DNA from: Maritimibacter fusiformis
GTDB lineage: Bacteria; Pseudomonadota; Alphaproteobacteria; Rhodobacterales; Rhodobacteraceae
Length of the DNA stretch: 64,000 bases
Direction of reading: 5' to 3'
Assembly (NCBI RefSeq): GCF_008086115.1
Contig: NZ_VSIY01000009.1
Coordinates: 62,001 to 126,000, forward strand
The notes beneath the pieces were generated by a model, which saw nothing but the letters and a program-made list of their open reading frames with translations, did no database searches and was not told where the DNA came from. Every line of letters starts with the position of its first letter. Position 1 is the first letter of the stretch. Below, piece after piece: positions 19,452 through 28,655 of this stretch. Both the position numbers and the translations under genes were made by a program.

Positions 19452-20177
19452 ATGAGAAAACTTATCCTGACCACTGCCGCACTGGCGCTGACGGCGGGGC
19501 TTGCCCATGCCGAGAGCCATGGCATGACCGTGCGCATGGGCACCGAGGGTGCCTATGAGCCGTGGAACTACATCAACGACAAGGGCGAAGTGGACGGGTT
19601 CGAGCGCGAGCTGGGCGACGAGCTGTGCAAGCGCGCCGAACTGACCTGCGAATGGGTCACCAACGACTGGGATTCGATCATCCCCAACCTCGTGTCGGGC
19701 AACTACGACACCATCATCGCCGGCATGTCGATCACGCCCGAGCGCGACGAGGTGATCGACTTCACCCAGCCCTACACGCCGCCCGATCCGTCCGCTTACC
19801 TGGCGATGTCGGATGATGTCGACGTGGCCGGCGCGGTGATCGCGGCCCAGACCGGCACCATCCAGGCCGCCTTCGTGGCCGAACAGGGCTGGACCGTGGT
19901 CGAGTTCCCGACGCCCGAGGACACCGTGGCCGCCGTGCGTTCGGGCGAAGCCGACGCGGTGCTGGCCGACAAGTCCTATCTTGCCCCGATCGCCGAGGAA
20001 GACCCCGACCTCGTGCTGCTCGAGCGCGAGGAGATGATCGGCGGCGGCGTCGGCATGGGCCTGCGCGAGAGCGACGGCGAACTGCGCGCCAAGTTCGACG
20101 CGGCGATCCAGTCGATGAAGGATGACGGCTCGCTCAATGCGCTGATCGAAAAGTGGGAAGTGGCCTCGACGTTCTGA
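19452..20177 (+). CDS. Periplasmic amino-acid-binding protein of the ABC transporter
   Basis: A 241-residue family 3 solute-binding protein. It has a clear signal peptide (MRKLILTTAALALTAGLAHA), then GTEGAYEPWNYINDKGEVDGFERELG and the PERDEVIDFTQPY motif typical of polar amino-acid binders. AGGGAG precedes ATG 19452. The ligand cannot be read from sequence; nearby glutamine amidotransferase and glutamine-synthetase-like genes hint at a gamma-glutamyl compound, polyamine or amino acid. Confidence 0.92.
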   Translation: MRKLILTTAALALTAGLAHAESHGMTVRMGTEGAYEPWNYINDKGEVDGFERELGDELCKRAELTCEWVTNDWDSIIPNLVSGNYDTIIAGMSITPERDEVIDFTQPYTPPDPSAYLAMSDDVDVAGAVIAAQTGTIQAAFVAEQGWTVVEFPTPEDTVAAVRSGEADAVLADKSYLAPIAEEDPDLVLLEREEMIGGGVGMGLRESDGELRAKFDAAIQSMKDDGSLNALIEKWEVASTF

Positions 20178-20229
20178 GCCACGCCCGGCCCCTCGCGCCC
20201 GGCGCGGGGGGCCGACACTGGCCTGCACG

Positions 20230-21114
20230 ATGTTCGGCTTCTGCTCCGATCCCTCCCAGATTGACGGCCTGACCTGGCTGGCGTGCTACCTGACCACGGG
20301 CAAGCACATGGCCTTCTATGGCTCGTTCGGGACGGTGCTGATCCTGCTGGCGGTCACCGCGCCGGTGGCGATGTTGTTCGGTTTCGGCGGCGCGGCGGCG
20401 GCCCGTTCGCGGTTCCTGCCGCTCAGCCTGTTCGGCAAGGGCTATACCGCGATCGTGCGCGGCGTGCCCGACATCGCGTTTTTCCTGTTCTTCGTGATCG
20501 CACTGGATCAGGGCTTCGAATACCTGCGCCACAAGGTGAAATGCCCCGACTGGGACGCGCCGATCCGGCAGGGCAACGATTTCGTGGTCTGCGCCGAGGC
20601 CAAGTTGCCGCTGTCGACCAGCCCGCAATGGATGCACGAGACCTACGGCTTTTTCCTTGCCGTCCTGACCTTCGCCATCGTGTTCGGCGCCTTTGCCGCC
20701 AACGTGTTGTATGGTGCCATGCGCGCCGTGCCGCGCGGCCAGATCGAGACCGCCGAGGCCTATGGCATGACCCAGCGCCAGGCGTTCTGGCGCATCCTGG
20801 TGCCACAGATGTGGATCTTCGCCCTGCCTGGCCTCGGCAACCTTTGGATGATCCTGGTCAAGGCGACGCCGCTCTTGTTCCTGCTGGGCGTCGAGGACAT
20901 CGTCTACTGGGCGCGCGATCTTGGTGGCACCAAGCTGGCGCGGTTCTCGGACTACCCGCATGGCGACTGGCGGATCTGGTATTTCCTGGCGCTTTTGGTG
21001 TTCTACCTGCTGCTCACCTGGGTCAGTGAAAAGGCGCTGGCCCGGTTGACCCGGCGGCTGAGCCACGGGCAGGCCACCGCTGCCGGCGAAGCGCTGCGAA
21101 AGGCCGGGGCATGA
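20230..21114 (+). CDS. Amino-acid ABC transporter permease 1
   Basis: A 294-residue HisMQ-type permease with about five membrane helices and the ATPase-docking loop ETAEAYGMTQRQAFWRILVPQMWIFALPGLGN. It is longer than a minimal permease because of a hydrophilic insert around HKVKCPDWDAPIRQGNDF (residues ~100-130). Its stop overlaps the start of permease 2 by four bases. Confidence 0.92.
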   Translation: MFGFCSDPSQIDGLTWLACYLTTGKHMAFYGSFGTVLILLAVTAPVAMLFGFGGAAAARSRFLPLSLFGKGYTAIVRGVPDIAFFLFFVIALDQGFEYLRHKVKCPDWDAPIRQGNDFVVCAEAKLPLSTSPQWMHETYGFFLAVLTFAIVFGAFAANVLYGAMRAVPRGQIETAEAYGMTQRQAFWRILVPQMWIFALPGLGNLWMILVKATPLLFLLGVEDIVYWARDLGGTKLARFSDYPHGDWRIWYFLALLVFYLLLTWVSEKALARLTRRLSHGQATAAGEALRKAGA

Positions 21115-21920
21115 ACGCCTGTCTGCAAACCATCGCCGACTACGGGCTGCGCTCGATCGGGATCGGCGAGCGGCTGTTGCCGCGCACCGATTTCACCCTG
21201 TGCCAGCAATTCACGCTGATCGGCTCGGGCATGATCTGGAACATCTATTTCGGGGTTCTGGCGCTGATGGCGGGGTTCTTCCTGGCCACGCTGGTGGCGG
21301 TCGGCAAATCCTCGCGCAGCCGGCTGACGCGCAAACCCGCGGAATGGTTCGTCTTCGTGTTCCGCGGCTCGCCCCTCTTCATCCAGTTCTTTTTCGCCTA
21401 TGCGGTGTTTTTGGCGATGAAGGGCAGCCACCCGGCGCTGGACGTGCTGACCTCGGCCTGGCTGGGGGCGCTGATCGTGCTGTTTCTCAACACCTCGGCC
21501 TATGCCGCCGAGATCTTTCACGGCGCGCTCAAGTCGATCCCCAAGGGCGATCTGGAGGCCGCCGACGCCTATGGCATCTCGGGCTGGCACAGGTTCCGGC
21601 GGATCACCTTTCCGACCATGCTGCGGCTGGCCTGGCCCGCCTATACCAACGAGGCGATCTTTCTGTTTCACGCCACCACGCTGGTGTTCTTCTCGGGCTT
21701 TCCGGCCTGGCAGCAACGCGGCGACGCGCTGTATTATGCCAGCTATTTCGCCGACAAGACCTTCAACCCCTTCGTGCCCTACCCGATCCTCGCGGGCTAT
21801 TTCATCCTGCTGACGCTGGGCGTGATCGGGCTGTATGGTCTGATCAACCGCCGCCTCAACCGTCATCTGCCGCAGGAGGCGCGGCGGCGGTTGCGGATTC
21901 GGCCCAACCTGATCCGGTAG
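21111..21920 (+). CDS. Amino-acid ABC transporter permease 2
   Basis: A 269-residue HisMQ-type permease with five or so helices and the EAA loop DLEAADAYGISGWHRFRRITFPTMLRLAWPAY, marking the ATPase contact. It pairs with permease 1 to form the channel. The end of the transporter operon is followed by a 192-bp gap containing a dispersed repeat. Confidence 0.92.
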   Translation: MNACLQTIADYGLRSIGIGERLLPRTDFTLCQQFTLIGSGMIWNIYFGVLALMAGFFLATLVAVGKSSRSRLTRKPAEWFVFVFRGSPLFIQFFFAYAVFLAMKGSHPALDVLTSAWLGALIVLFLNTSAYAAEIFHGALKSIPKGDLEAADAYGISGWHRFRRITFPTMLRLAWPAYTNEAIFLFHATTLVFFSGFPAWQQRGDALYYASYFADKTFNPFVPYPILAGYFILLTLGVIGLYGLINRRLNRHLPQEARRRLRIRPNLIR

Positions 21921-22012
21921 CGCGCCGTTCCGCCCTCGCCTGCGGTTGCAGACGACGACGGCGAGGGGGCGTTGCCCGATGACCCTCGCGCACCTCCGGT
22001 GCGACGCGCTCC

Positions 22013-22041
22013 CCCAGAGTATTTCACCCAGGATGAAGGGG
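22013..22041 (+). repeat. Dispersed intergenic repeat, copy 1 (GAGTATTT...GATGAAG)
   Basis: The sequence CAGAGTATTTCACCCAGGATGAAGG closely resembles an inverted copy at 55820-55850 and more weakly a stretch near 52317-52345. It lies in the gap between the transporter and the amidotransferase gene and is not part of any gene. Similar pieces are, from memory, common between genes in Rhodobacterales. Confidence 0.55.
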
Positions 22042-22112
22042 ATACGCTTCCTCTTGCCGCTTGTCGGGGCCTCGGATAGGCTCGCCGGGAAATTTGATCA
22101 AATTGGTGAACC

Positions 22113-22790
22113 ATGCGGATCGGCATCCTTCAAACCGGCCACGCGCCTGACGAGGTCAGGGGCACACTTGGCGACTATGCGGACATGTTTAAGCGCCTCC
22201 TTGACGGCCAGGACTTCGAGTTCCAGACCTTCGACGTGGTCGACAGCGTGTTTCCCAAGGGTCCGGGCGAGGCCGATGGCTGGCTGATCACCGGCTCGCG
22301 CCACGCCGCCTATGAGGATCACGACTGGATCGCGCCGCTCGAGGCGCTGATTCGCGACATCGCGGCCAGCGGCAAGCCGTTGATCGGGGTGTGTTTCGGC
22401 CACCAGATCGTTGCCCAGGCGCTGGGCGGGCGGGTTGAAAAGTTTCGCGGCGGCTGGTCGGTGGGGCGCCAGGTCTATGACTTCGGCGACGACGAGCTGG
22501 CGCTGAACGCCTGGCATCAGGACCAGGTGGTGGAGCTGCCCGAGGGCGCGCAGGTGATCGCCGAGAGCGATTTCTGCCCATACGCCGCCCTGGTGATCGG
22601 CGACAACATCCTGACGGTGCAGCCGCATCCAGAGTTCGACGCGAAGATGGTGGCGGCCCTGATCGACCACCGGGGCGAGGCGGTGCCCGACGAGTTGCTG
22701 GAGGCCGCTAAGGCCGGATTGACCAAGACCACCGCCAACGACCAGATGGCCGAACGCATGGCCGCGTTCTTTCGCAAGGGGGCCAAGTGA
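22113..22790 (+). CDS. Class I glutamine amidotransferase
   Basis: A 225-residue stand-alone glutaminase-like domain with the nucleophile in GVCFGHQI and the His of VQPHPEF. It resembles the GMP-synthase-like or gamma-glutamyl hydrolase-like group. It overlaps the start of the glutamine-synthetase-like gene (TGATG), so the two products probably act together: the ligase may form a gamma-glutamyl amide and this enzyme may hydrolyse it, as in PuuA/PuuD pathways. That role is inferred. Confidence 0.87.
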   Translation: MRIGILQTGHAPDEVRGTLGDYADMFKRLLDGQDFEFQTFDVVDSVFPKGPGEADGWLITGSRHAAYEDHDWIAPLEALIRDIAASGKPLIGVCFGHQIVAQALGGRVEKFRGGWSVGRQVYDFGDDELALNAWHQDQVVELPEGAQVIAESDFCPYAALVIGDNILTVQPHPEFDAKMVAALIDHRGEAVPDELLEAAKAGLTKTTANDQMAERMAAFFRKGAK

Positions 22791-24154
22791 TGGCGGCGAA
22801 AAACTGGATCGAGACCCTGCCCGAGGCGGCACGCGCCTATCTCGAGGGGCGGCGGCTGGACGAGGTCGAGTGCATCATCTCGGACCTGCCCGGCATCGCG
22901 CGCGGAAAAGCGGTGCCGGCGGCCAAGTTCGCCCGGCAGGATTATTTTCACCTGCCCGATTCGATCTTCTACCAGACCATCACCGGCGACTGGAGCGAGG
23001 CCGCCGGCGACGAGGGCTTCATCGAGCGCGACATGGTTCTGAAGCCCGACATGTCCACCGCCACCGCGGCGCCCTGGACCGGCGACTGGACGCTTCAGGT
23101 GATCCACGACGCCTATGACCGGACCGGGCATCCGATCCCCTACAGCCCGCGCAACGTGCTCCGGCGGGTGGTCGATCTGTATCGCAAGCAGGGCTGGACG
23201 CCGGTGGTGGCGCCGGAGATGGAATTCTATCTGGTGGCGCGCAACCTCGACCCGGCCAAGAAGATCGAGCCGATGATGGGCCGCTCTGGCCGCCCGGCGG
23301 CGGCGCGCCAGGCCTATTCGATGACGGCGGTGGACGAGTTCGGGCCGGTGATCGACGACATCTACGATTTCGCCGAAGCCCAGGGCTTCGAGATCGACGG
23401 CATCACTCAGGAGGGCGGCGCAGGCCAGCTCGAGATCAACCTGCGCCACGGCGATCCGATCCGGCTGGCCGACGAGGTGTTCTATTTCAAGCGCCTGATC
23501 CGCGAGGCGGCGCTGCGCCACGACTGCTTTGCCACCTTCATGGCCAAGCCGATCGCGGACGAGCCGGGCTCGGCCATGCATATCCATCATTCGCTGGTCG
23601 ACAGCACGACCGGCAAGAACCTGTTTTCCGGGCCGCAAGGCGGCGATACCGACGCCTTCTTCCACTTCATCGGCGGCTTGCAGACGCACCTGCCCTCGGT
23701 GATCGCGATGCTGGCGCCCTATGTGAATTCCTATCGCCGCTACGTGCGCGACTCGGCCGCACCGATCAACTTGGAATGGGCGCGCGACAACCGCACCACC
23801 GGCATCCGCATTCCGCTGTCCGGCCCCGACAGCCGGCGGGTCGAGAACCGGCTGGCGGGCATGGACGCCAACCCCTACCTCGCCTTCGCGGCGAGCCTGG
23901 CGGCGGGATACCTTGGGGTGATCGACGAGATCCGGCCCTCGGCGCAGTTTCGCGGCGACGCCTATGACAGCGAAGAGGCGATCCCGCGCGATCTGGGCGC
24001 GGCACTTGATCTGTTCGAGGACGCCAAGCAGATGCACGAGATCCTCGGCCCCGAATTCGCCCGCGTCTATTCCATCGTCAAACGCACCGAACATAACGAG
24101 TTTCTGCATGTCATCAGCCCGTGGGAACGCGAGCACCTGCTTCTGAACGTCTGA
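22790..24154 (+). CDS. Glutamine-synthetase family ligase (PuuA-like)
   Basis: A 454-residue GS-fold enzyme. It has an N-terminal beta-grasp region, the metal/glutamate motif VAPEMEFYLVARN, and the ATP-site KPIADEPGSAMHIHHSL. The sequence is closer to gamma-glutamylpolyamine synthetases than to housekeeping GlnA: it lacks the C-terminal adenylylation segment. Its ATG overlaps the preceding stop. Likely substrate is an amine or polyamine brought in by the adjacent ABC transporter, by inference only. Confidence 0.87.
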   Translation: MAAKNWIETLPEAARAYLEGRRLDEVECIISDLPGIARGKAVPAAKFARQDYFHLPDSIFYQTITGDWSEAAGDEGFIERDMVLKPDMSTATAAPWTGDWTLQVIHDAYDRTGHPIPYSPRNVLRRVVDLYRKQGWTPVVAPEMEFYLVARNLDPAKKIEPMMGRSGRPAAARQAYSMTAVDEFGPVIDDIYDFAEAQGFEIDGITQEGGAGQLEINLRHGDPIRLADEVFYFKRLIREAALRHDCFATFMAKPIADEPGSAMHIHHSLVDSTTGKNLFSGPQGGDTDAFFHFIGGLQTHLPSVIAMLAPYVNSYRRYVRDSAAPINLEWARDNRTTGIRIPLSGPDSRRVENRLAGMDANPYLAFAASLAAGYLGVIDEIRPSAQFRGDAYDSEEAIPRDLGAALDLFEDAKQMHEILGPEFARVYSIVKRTEHNEFLHVISPWEREHLLLNV

Positions 24155-24232
24155 ATCCGTTTCACCGCACCGGGGCTGTCTGCTACAGTTTTCCCGAAAT
24201 GAGGTTTCGGATTTCTTGAAAAGGAGCGCACG

Positions 24233-25453
24233 ATGGCCCCTGCACCGAACGTTCATGACGCCGAGCCCATCCCCGAGGCCGCCCGCGCCGAGATCGACCG
24301 GCTGCTGCAATCGGGCGATCTGTTTCGCTATACCGCCCCCGAAGATGCGCCCGTGGCGCTGCTTGAGCGTGAATTCGCCGAGGCGATGGGGGTGAAATAC
24401 GCGCTTGCGGTGTCGTCCTGTTCGGCGGCGCTGTTCCTGGCGCTGAAGGCGCTGGGGCTGCCTGCGGGCACGCGGGTGCTGCTTCCGGCCTTCACCTTCG
24501 CCGCCGTGCCGTCGTCGGTGATCCACGCCGAATGCGTGCCGGTTCTGGTCGAGGTCGGGCGCGATTACCGCCTCGACATGGACGATTTCGCGGCCCGGCT
24601 GACGCCCGATATCGGCGCGGTGATCATCAGCCACATGCGCGGCCACACCTCGGACATGGACCGGATCATGGAACTGGCCGAGGCCGCCGGGGTGCCGGTG
24701 ATCGAGGACGCGGCGCATTCGCTGGGCACGCTGTGGCATGGACAGAAGATCGGGACCATCGGGCGGCTGGGCGCGTTTTCCTTCCAGTCCTACAAGATGC
24801 TGAACGCGGGCGAGGGCGGGATGCTGATCGGCGACGATGCCGACACGATGGCGCGCGCGGTGATCATGTCGGGCGCCTATGAGCACAACTGGAAGAAACA
24901 CCGCGGGCCGCGCGGCCAGAACGACCCCGAGCTGGAAGAGGCGTTCATGCGCTGGCAGAACCGCCTGCCGCTGTTCAACACGCGGCTGTCGAACCTGTCG
25001 GCGGCGGTGATCCGCCCACAGGTGCCGCTGCTGGCGGGCCGGGTGCGCGACGGGCTGGCGAACCACGACCATGTGGCGAAACGGCTGAACACGTCGCCCT
25101 GGATCGAGGTGCCGGCCCCGCTTGGCCCCGAGACCCGCGCGCCGGATTCGATCCAATTCAACCTGGTCGGGATGAGCGATGACGAGGTGCGCGCCTTTGC
25201 CGGTCTGGCGCATGAGCGCGGCGTGGCGGTGCAGGTGTTCGGCCTGTCCGAGGACAACGCCCGCGCCTTCTGGAACTGGGGTTTTCTGCCCGAGGCGCCC
25301 GGCCCCCTGCCCCAAACCCGCGCCATGCTGATGCGGGCCTGCGACGTGCGCCTGCCGGTGCGCCTGACGCGGCCCGAGCTTGATTTCATCGCCGATGCGT
25401 TGCTCGAAGCCGCCGAGGCGGTCAAGGGCGCGGCGCTGGCCTACGGCACCTGA
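24233..25453 (+). CDS. DegT/DnrJ/EryC1/StrS family PLP aminotransferase
   Basis: A 406-residue fold-type I PLP enzyme. Visible parts: SSCSAALFLALKALGLPAGTRVLLPAFTF, EDAAHSLGT, and the probable Schiff-base Lys in SFQSYKMLNAGEGG. The family usually aminates nucleotide-linked sugars, but no sugar-nucleotide genes are nearby and it follows the GS-like gene by 78 bp. It probably belongs to the same catabolic or biosynthetic unit; substrate unknown. Confidence 0.85.
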   Translation: MAPAPNVHDAEPIPEAARAEIDRLLQSGDLFRYTAPEDAPVALLEREFAEAMGVKYALAVSSCSAALFLALKALGLPAGTRVLLPAFTFAAVPSSVIHAECVPVLVEVGRDYRLDMDDFAARLTPDIGAVIISHMRGHTSDMDRIMELAEAAGVPVIEDAAHSLGTLWHGQKIGTIGRLGAFSFQSYKMLNAGEGGMLIGDDADTMARAVIMSGAYEHNWKKHRGPRGQNDPELEEAFMRWQNRLPLFNTRLSNLSAAVIRPQVPLLAGRVRDGLANHDHVAKRLNTSPWIEVPAPLGPETRAPDSIQFNLVGMSDDEVRAFAGLAHERGVAVQVFGLSEDNARAFWNWGFLPEAPGPLPQTRAMLMRACDVRLPVRLTRPELDFIADALLEAAEAVKGAALAYGT

Positions 25454-25460
25454 GACGCGC

Positions 25461-25652
25461 CTATTGCGTCGCTTCGGGGTCGCTCGGCGCGGTGGTCACG
25501 GCGCCCTCGGGCGGGGCGTCGGCATCGTCGATCGCGCTGTAGGCGATGGCCAGGCCGATCGCCACCCCGACTAGAACCGACAAGGCAATCGCCAGCAACG
25601 AGGGCAAGTGGTGCCGCCTCTGGCGCTCAACGCTGGTGTCTGGTGCGGACAT
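25461..25652 (-). CDS. Small single-helix membrane protein, unknown
   Basis: A 63-residue protein with a basic N-terminal stretch (VERQRRHH), one hydrophobic helix (about 20-42) and an acidic, Ala/Pro-rich tail. ATG 25652 is preceded by a near-perfect AGGAGG at eight bases, a strong reason to prefer it over the longer frame to 25730. Divergent from pepN, with a 106-bp gap. Confidence 0.7.
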   Translation of the reverse strand: MSAPDTSVERQRRHHLPSLLAIALSVLVGVAIGLAIAYSAIDDADAPPEGAVTTAPSDPEATQ

Positions 25653-25758
25653 CTGGAACCTCCTTTCCCGTCCCGACGGGTCGCGGCTTGTGACCCACCG
25701 GGCAGGGGAATAACGTCGCGCGCGACACATTGTTCAGATTTTCCCCGAGAGGTTCGCC

Positions 25759-28317
25759 ATGAAAGACGCCAGCCCGCAAACCATCTTTCTCGCCGACTAC
25801 ACCCCGCCGGCCTATCTGGTCGAGGATGTGCACCTGACCTTCCGACTGGCCCCGTCGGCGACGCGGGTGATCTCGCGCATCCGGTTCGTGCCGAATCCCG
25901 ATGCCAAGTCGCGCGACTTTTTCCTGCATGGGCAAGAGCTTACCCTGATCCGCGCGACGATCGACGGGGCCGAGGTGACGCCCGAGATCACCGAGGCCGG
26001 CCTGACCTGCGCGGTGCCCGACGCGCCATTCACCTGGGAGGCGGAGGTCGAGATCGACCCGGCGGGCAACACCGCGCTCGAAGGGCTCTACATGTCGAAC
26101 GGCATGTATTGCACGCAATGCGAGGCCGAGGGGTTTCGCAAGATCACCTACTACCCCGACCGCCCCGACGTGATGGCGCCCTTCACCGTGCGCATCGAGG
26201 GGGACGCGCCGGTGATGCTGTCCAACGGCAACCCCACCGGCGAGGGCCGTGGCTGGGCGGAATGGACCGACCCCTGGCCGAAACCAGCCTATCTGTTCGC
26301 GCTGGTCGCGGGCGACCTGGTGGCGCGCGAGGACAGCTTTGTCACCATGTCGGGCAAGGAGGTCGCGCTCAGGCTCTGGACGCGCAGGGGCGACGAGGGC
26401 AAGACCGCCTTCGGCATGGAGGCGCTGAAGAAATCCATGCGCTGGGACGAGGAGGTTTACGGGCGCGAATACGACCTCGACATCTTCCAGATCGTCGCCG
26501 TCTCGGACTTCAACATGGGGGCGATGGAAAACAAGGGCTTGAACATTTTCAACACGTCCGCGGTTCTGGCCAGCCCCGAGACCTCTACAGATGCAAATTT
26601 CGAACGTATCGAGGCGATCATCGCGCATGAGTATTTCCACAACTGGACCGGCAACCGGATCACCTGCCGCGACTGGTTCCAGCTCTCGCTGAAAGAGGGG
26701 CTGACGGTGTTTCGCGACCAGCAGTTCACCGCCGACATGCGCTCGGCGGCGGTCAGCCGGATCGAGGACGTGATGGCGCTGCGCGGCCGGCAGTTTCGCG
26801 AGGACAACGGCCCGCTGGCGCATCAGGTGCAGCCCGACAGTTTTGTCGAGATCAACAATTTCTACACCGCCACGGTCTATGAAAAGGGTGCCGAGGTGAT
26901 TCGGATGCTCAAGGCGCTGGTCGGGGACGACGACTGGCGGCGCGCGCTCGACCTCTATTTCGACCGTCACGATGGGCAGGCCTGCACCATCGACGACTGG
27001 CTCAAGGTGTTCGAGGACACCACCGGGCGCGACCTGTCGCAGTTCCGGCTGTGGTACAAGCAGGCCGGCACGCCGCGCCTGACCGTCACGGATGATTTCG
27101 CGGAGGGCACCTATACCCTGACGATCAAACAGCAAACGCCCGACACGCCGGGCCAGACGGACAAGAAACCGATGCTGATCCCGGTGGCGGTCGGGCTTCT
27201 GAACCCCAACGGCGACGAGGTGGTCCCGACGCGGGTGCTGGAAGTGACCGAGGCCGAACAGAGCTTTGCCTTCGAGGGTCTGGCGGCGAAACCGATCCCG
27301 TCGCTGTTGCGCGGGTTTTCCGCGCCGGTGATCCTGACCCGCGACACCAGCGCCGAGGAACGCGCCTTTCTGCTGGCCCACGACACCGACCCGTTCAACC
27401 GGTGGGAGGCGGGACGCGCGCTGGCCAAGGACGTGCTGACCGCCAAGGTCACCGGGCGCGACGGGCCGGAGCGCCCCTATCTCGACGCGCTGGCCGCCTT
27501 ATTGCGCGACGAGGGCGCGGACCCGGCGTTCAAGGCGCTCGCGCTGCGCCAGCCCGGCGAGGACGACATCGCCCAGACCCTGTTCGACGCCGGCCACAGC
27601 CCGGACCCCGACCGCATCCACGATGCCGCCGAAACCCTGAAACAGCAGGCCGCAGAGCACCTGCAGGACATCATCCCGCGTCTTGCCGCCGAGATGACGA
27701 TCGATGCGCCCTATGCCCCGGATGCGGAACAATCGGGCAAGCGGGCGCTGCGCCTCGGGCTGCTCGACCTGACCACGCGGCTGGATGGCGGGGCCGAGGC
27801 CGAGGCGGTCCATGCGGTTGCCGACAACATGACGCTGTCGCTGGGATCGCTGGGTTGCCTGATCGAGGCCGGACGGGCCGAGGCGGCGCTGGCGGCGTTC
27901 CATGCACGTTGGCAGGACGATGCGCTGGTGCTGGACAAGTGGTTCACCACCCAGATCGTGCATGCCGCCCCCGGCGACGCGGTGTCCATCGCCGAGCGGC
28001 TGAGCCGGCATCCCGATTTCAACATGAAGAACCCCAACCGGTTCCGGGCCGTGTTCGGGGCGCTGGCGATGAACCCGGCGGGGTTTCATGCGGCGGATGG
28101 CTCGGGCTATCGGCTGATGGCGGAGTGGATCGCGCGGCTCGACCCGGTGAATCCGCAGATCGCGGCGCGCATGACCACGGCATTCGAGACCTGGCGGCGC
28201 TATGACGGCGACCGCAAGCAGATGATTCGCGGCGCGCTCGAAGGCATCGCACGGACTCCGGGGCTGAGTTCGGACAGTGGCGAGATGGTGGCGCGCATCC
28301 TCGGCGCTGCCGACTGA
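25759..28317 (+). CDS. pepN: Aminopeptidase N (M1 metallopeptidase)
   Basis: An 852-residue gammaproteobacterial/alphaproteobacterial-type PepN. The exopeptidase signature GAMENKG and the zinc site HEYFH (His290, Glu291, His294) with Glu 18 residues on are intact. It releases N-terminal amino acids from peptides in the cytoplasm. The start ATG 25759 follows an AGAGG-type site. It converges on the RNA hairpin array. Confidence 0.96.
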   Translation: MKDASPQTIFLADYTPPAYLVEDVHLTFRLAPSATRVISRIRFVPNPDAKSRDFFLHGQELTLIRATIDGAEVTPEITEAGLTCAVPDAPFTWEAEVEIDPAGNTALEGLYMSNGMYCTQCEAEGFRKITYYPDRPDVMAPFTVRIEGDAPVMLSNGNPTGEGRGWAEWTDPWPKPAYLFALVAGDLVAREDSFVTMSGKEVALRLWTRRGDEGKTAFGMEALKKSMRWDEEVYGREYDLDIFQIVAVSDFNMGAMENKGLNIFNTSAVLASPETSTDANFERIEAIIAHEYFHNWTGNRITCRDWFQLSLKEGLTVFRDQQFTADMRSAAVSRIEDVMALRGRQFREDNGPLAHQVQPDSFVEINNFYTATVYEKGAEVIRMLKALVGDDDWRRALDLYFDRHDGQACTIDDWLKVFEDTTGRDLSQFRLWYKQAGTPRLTVTDDFAEGTYTLTIKQQTPDTPGQTDKKPMLIPVAVGLLNPNGDEVVPTRVLEVTEAEQSFAFEGLAAKPIPSLLRGFSAPVILTRDTSAEERAFLLAHDTDPFNRWEAGRALAKDVLTAKVTGRDGPERPYLDALAALLRDEGADPAFKALALRQPGEDDIAQTLFDAGHSPDPDRIHDAAETLKQQAAEHLQDIIPRLAAEMTIDAPYAPDAEQSGKRALRLGLLDLTTRLDGGAEAEAVHAVADNMTLSLGSLGCLIEAGRAEAALAAFHARWQDDALVLDKWFTTQIVHAAPGDAVSIAERLSRHPDFNMKNPNRFRAVFGALAMNPAGFHAADGSGYRLMAEWIARLDPVNPQIAARMTTAFETWRRYDGDRKQMIRGALEGIARTPGLSSDSGEMVARILGAAD

Positions 28318-28329
28318 TCGGACGGGCAC

Positions 28330-28370
28330 AAAAAAACGGCGTCGCCCGGGAGGAGGTGGGCGACGCCGTT
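28330..28370 (-). terminator. Terminator ending the hairpin RNA array
   Basis: The last hairpin on the minus strand has a 13-bp stem, AACGGCGTCGCCC/GGGCGACGCCGTT, followed by seven T residues (A-run at 28330-28336 on the plus strand). It therefore doubles as the final small-RNA hairpin and the Rho-independent terminator. Confidence 0.8.
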
Positions 28371-28647
28371 CATCTGCAACTGGCCTTCGGGAGGGAAAGC
28401 CCTTTGCGTCCTTGCCGGCCCGGGGAGGAGGAAGGGCCGGGTCGGGTCCGGACGCTGACCCCGGGAGGAGGTAGGGCGCGTCCGATCTCTGACCCTGCCG
28501 GCGGCCCCGGGAGGAGGTAGGGCCGCCGGCAGGTCGCGGACACGTCAGGGAGGAGAAGACGTGCCCGGATTTTCGACCCGTCACGGCGCAGGGAGGAGGA
28601 AGCGCCGGCCGGGTCTGTGGGCATCCCGGGAGGAGGAGAGGATGCCC
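28335..28647 (-). ncRNA. Array of eight CCUCCUCCC-loop hairpins (cuckoo/CcsR-type small RNAs)
   Basis: Read on the minus strand, downstream of the DUF1127 gene, there are eight hairpins in order: 28619-28647, 28584-28607, 28541-28563, 28494-28533 (14-bp stem), 28449-28484, 28415-28440, 28376-28407 and 28335-28370 (13-bp stem). Six loops hold exactly CCTCCTCCC and two hold near copies (CTCCTCCC and CCCTCCC). Stem sequences differ while loops are kept, as expected for selected RNA. They fall naturally into four two-hairpin units of about 64-73 nt. This matches, from memory, CcsR1-4 of Rhodobacter sphaeroides, cotranscribed with the DUF1127 gene ccaF1. The loop can pair with Shine-Dalgarno-like sequences. 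Confidence 0.85.
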
Positions 28648-28655
28648 GGAAACTC

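Noticed and set aside
28335..28647. CRISPR-like or tandem DNA repeats with the GGGAGGAGG core
   Set aside because: The shared unit is only a 9-base loop, spacing is irregular and each neighbour sequence is a self-complementary stem, so this is an RNA hairpin array, not a CRISPR.
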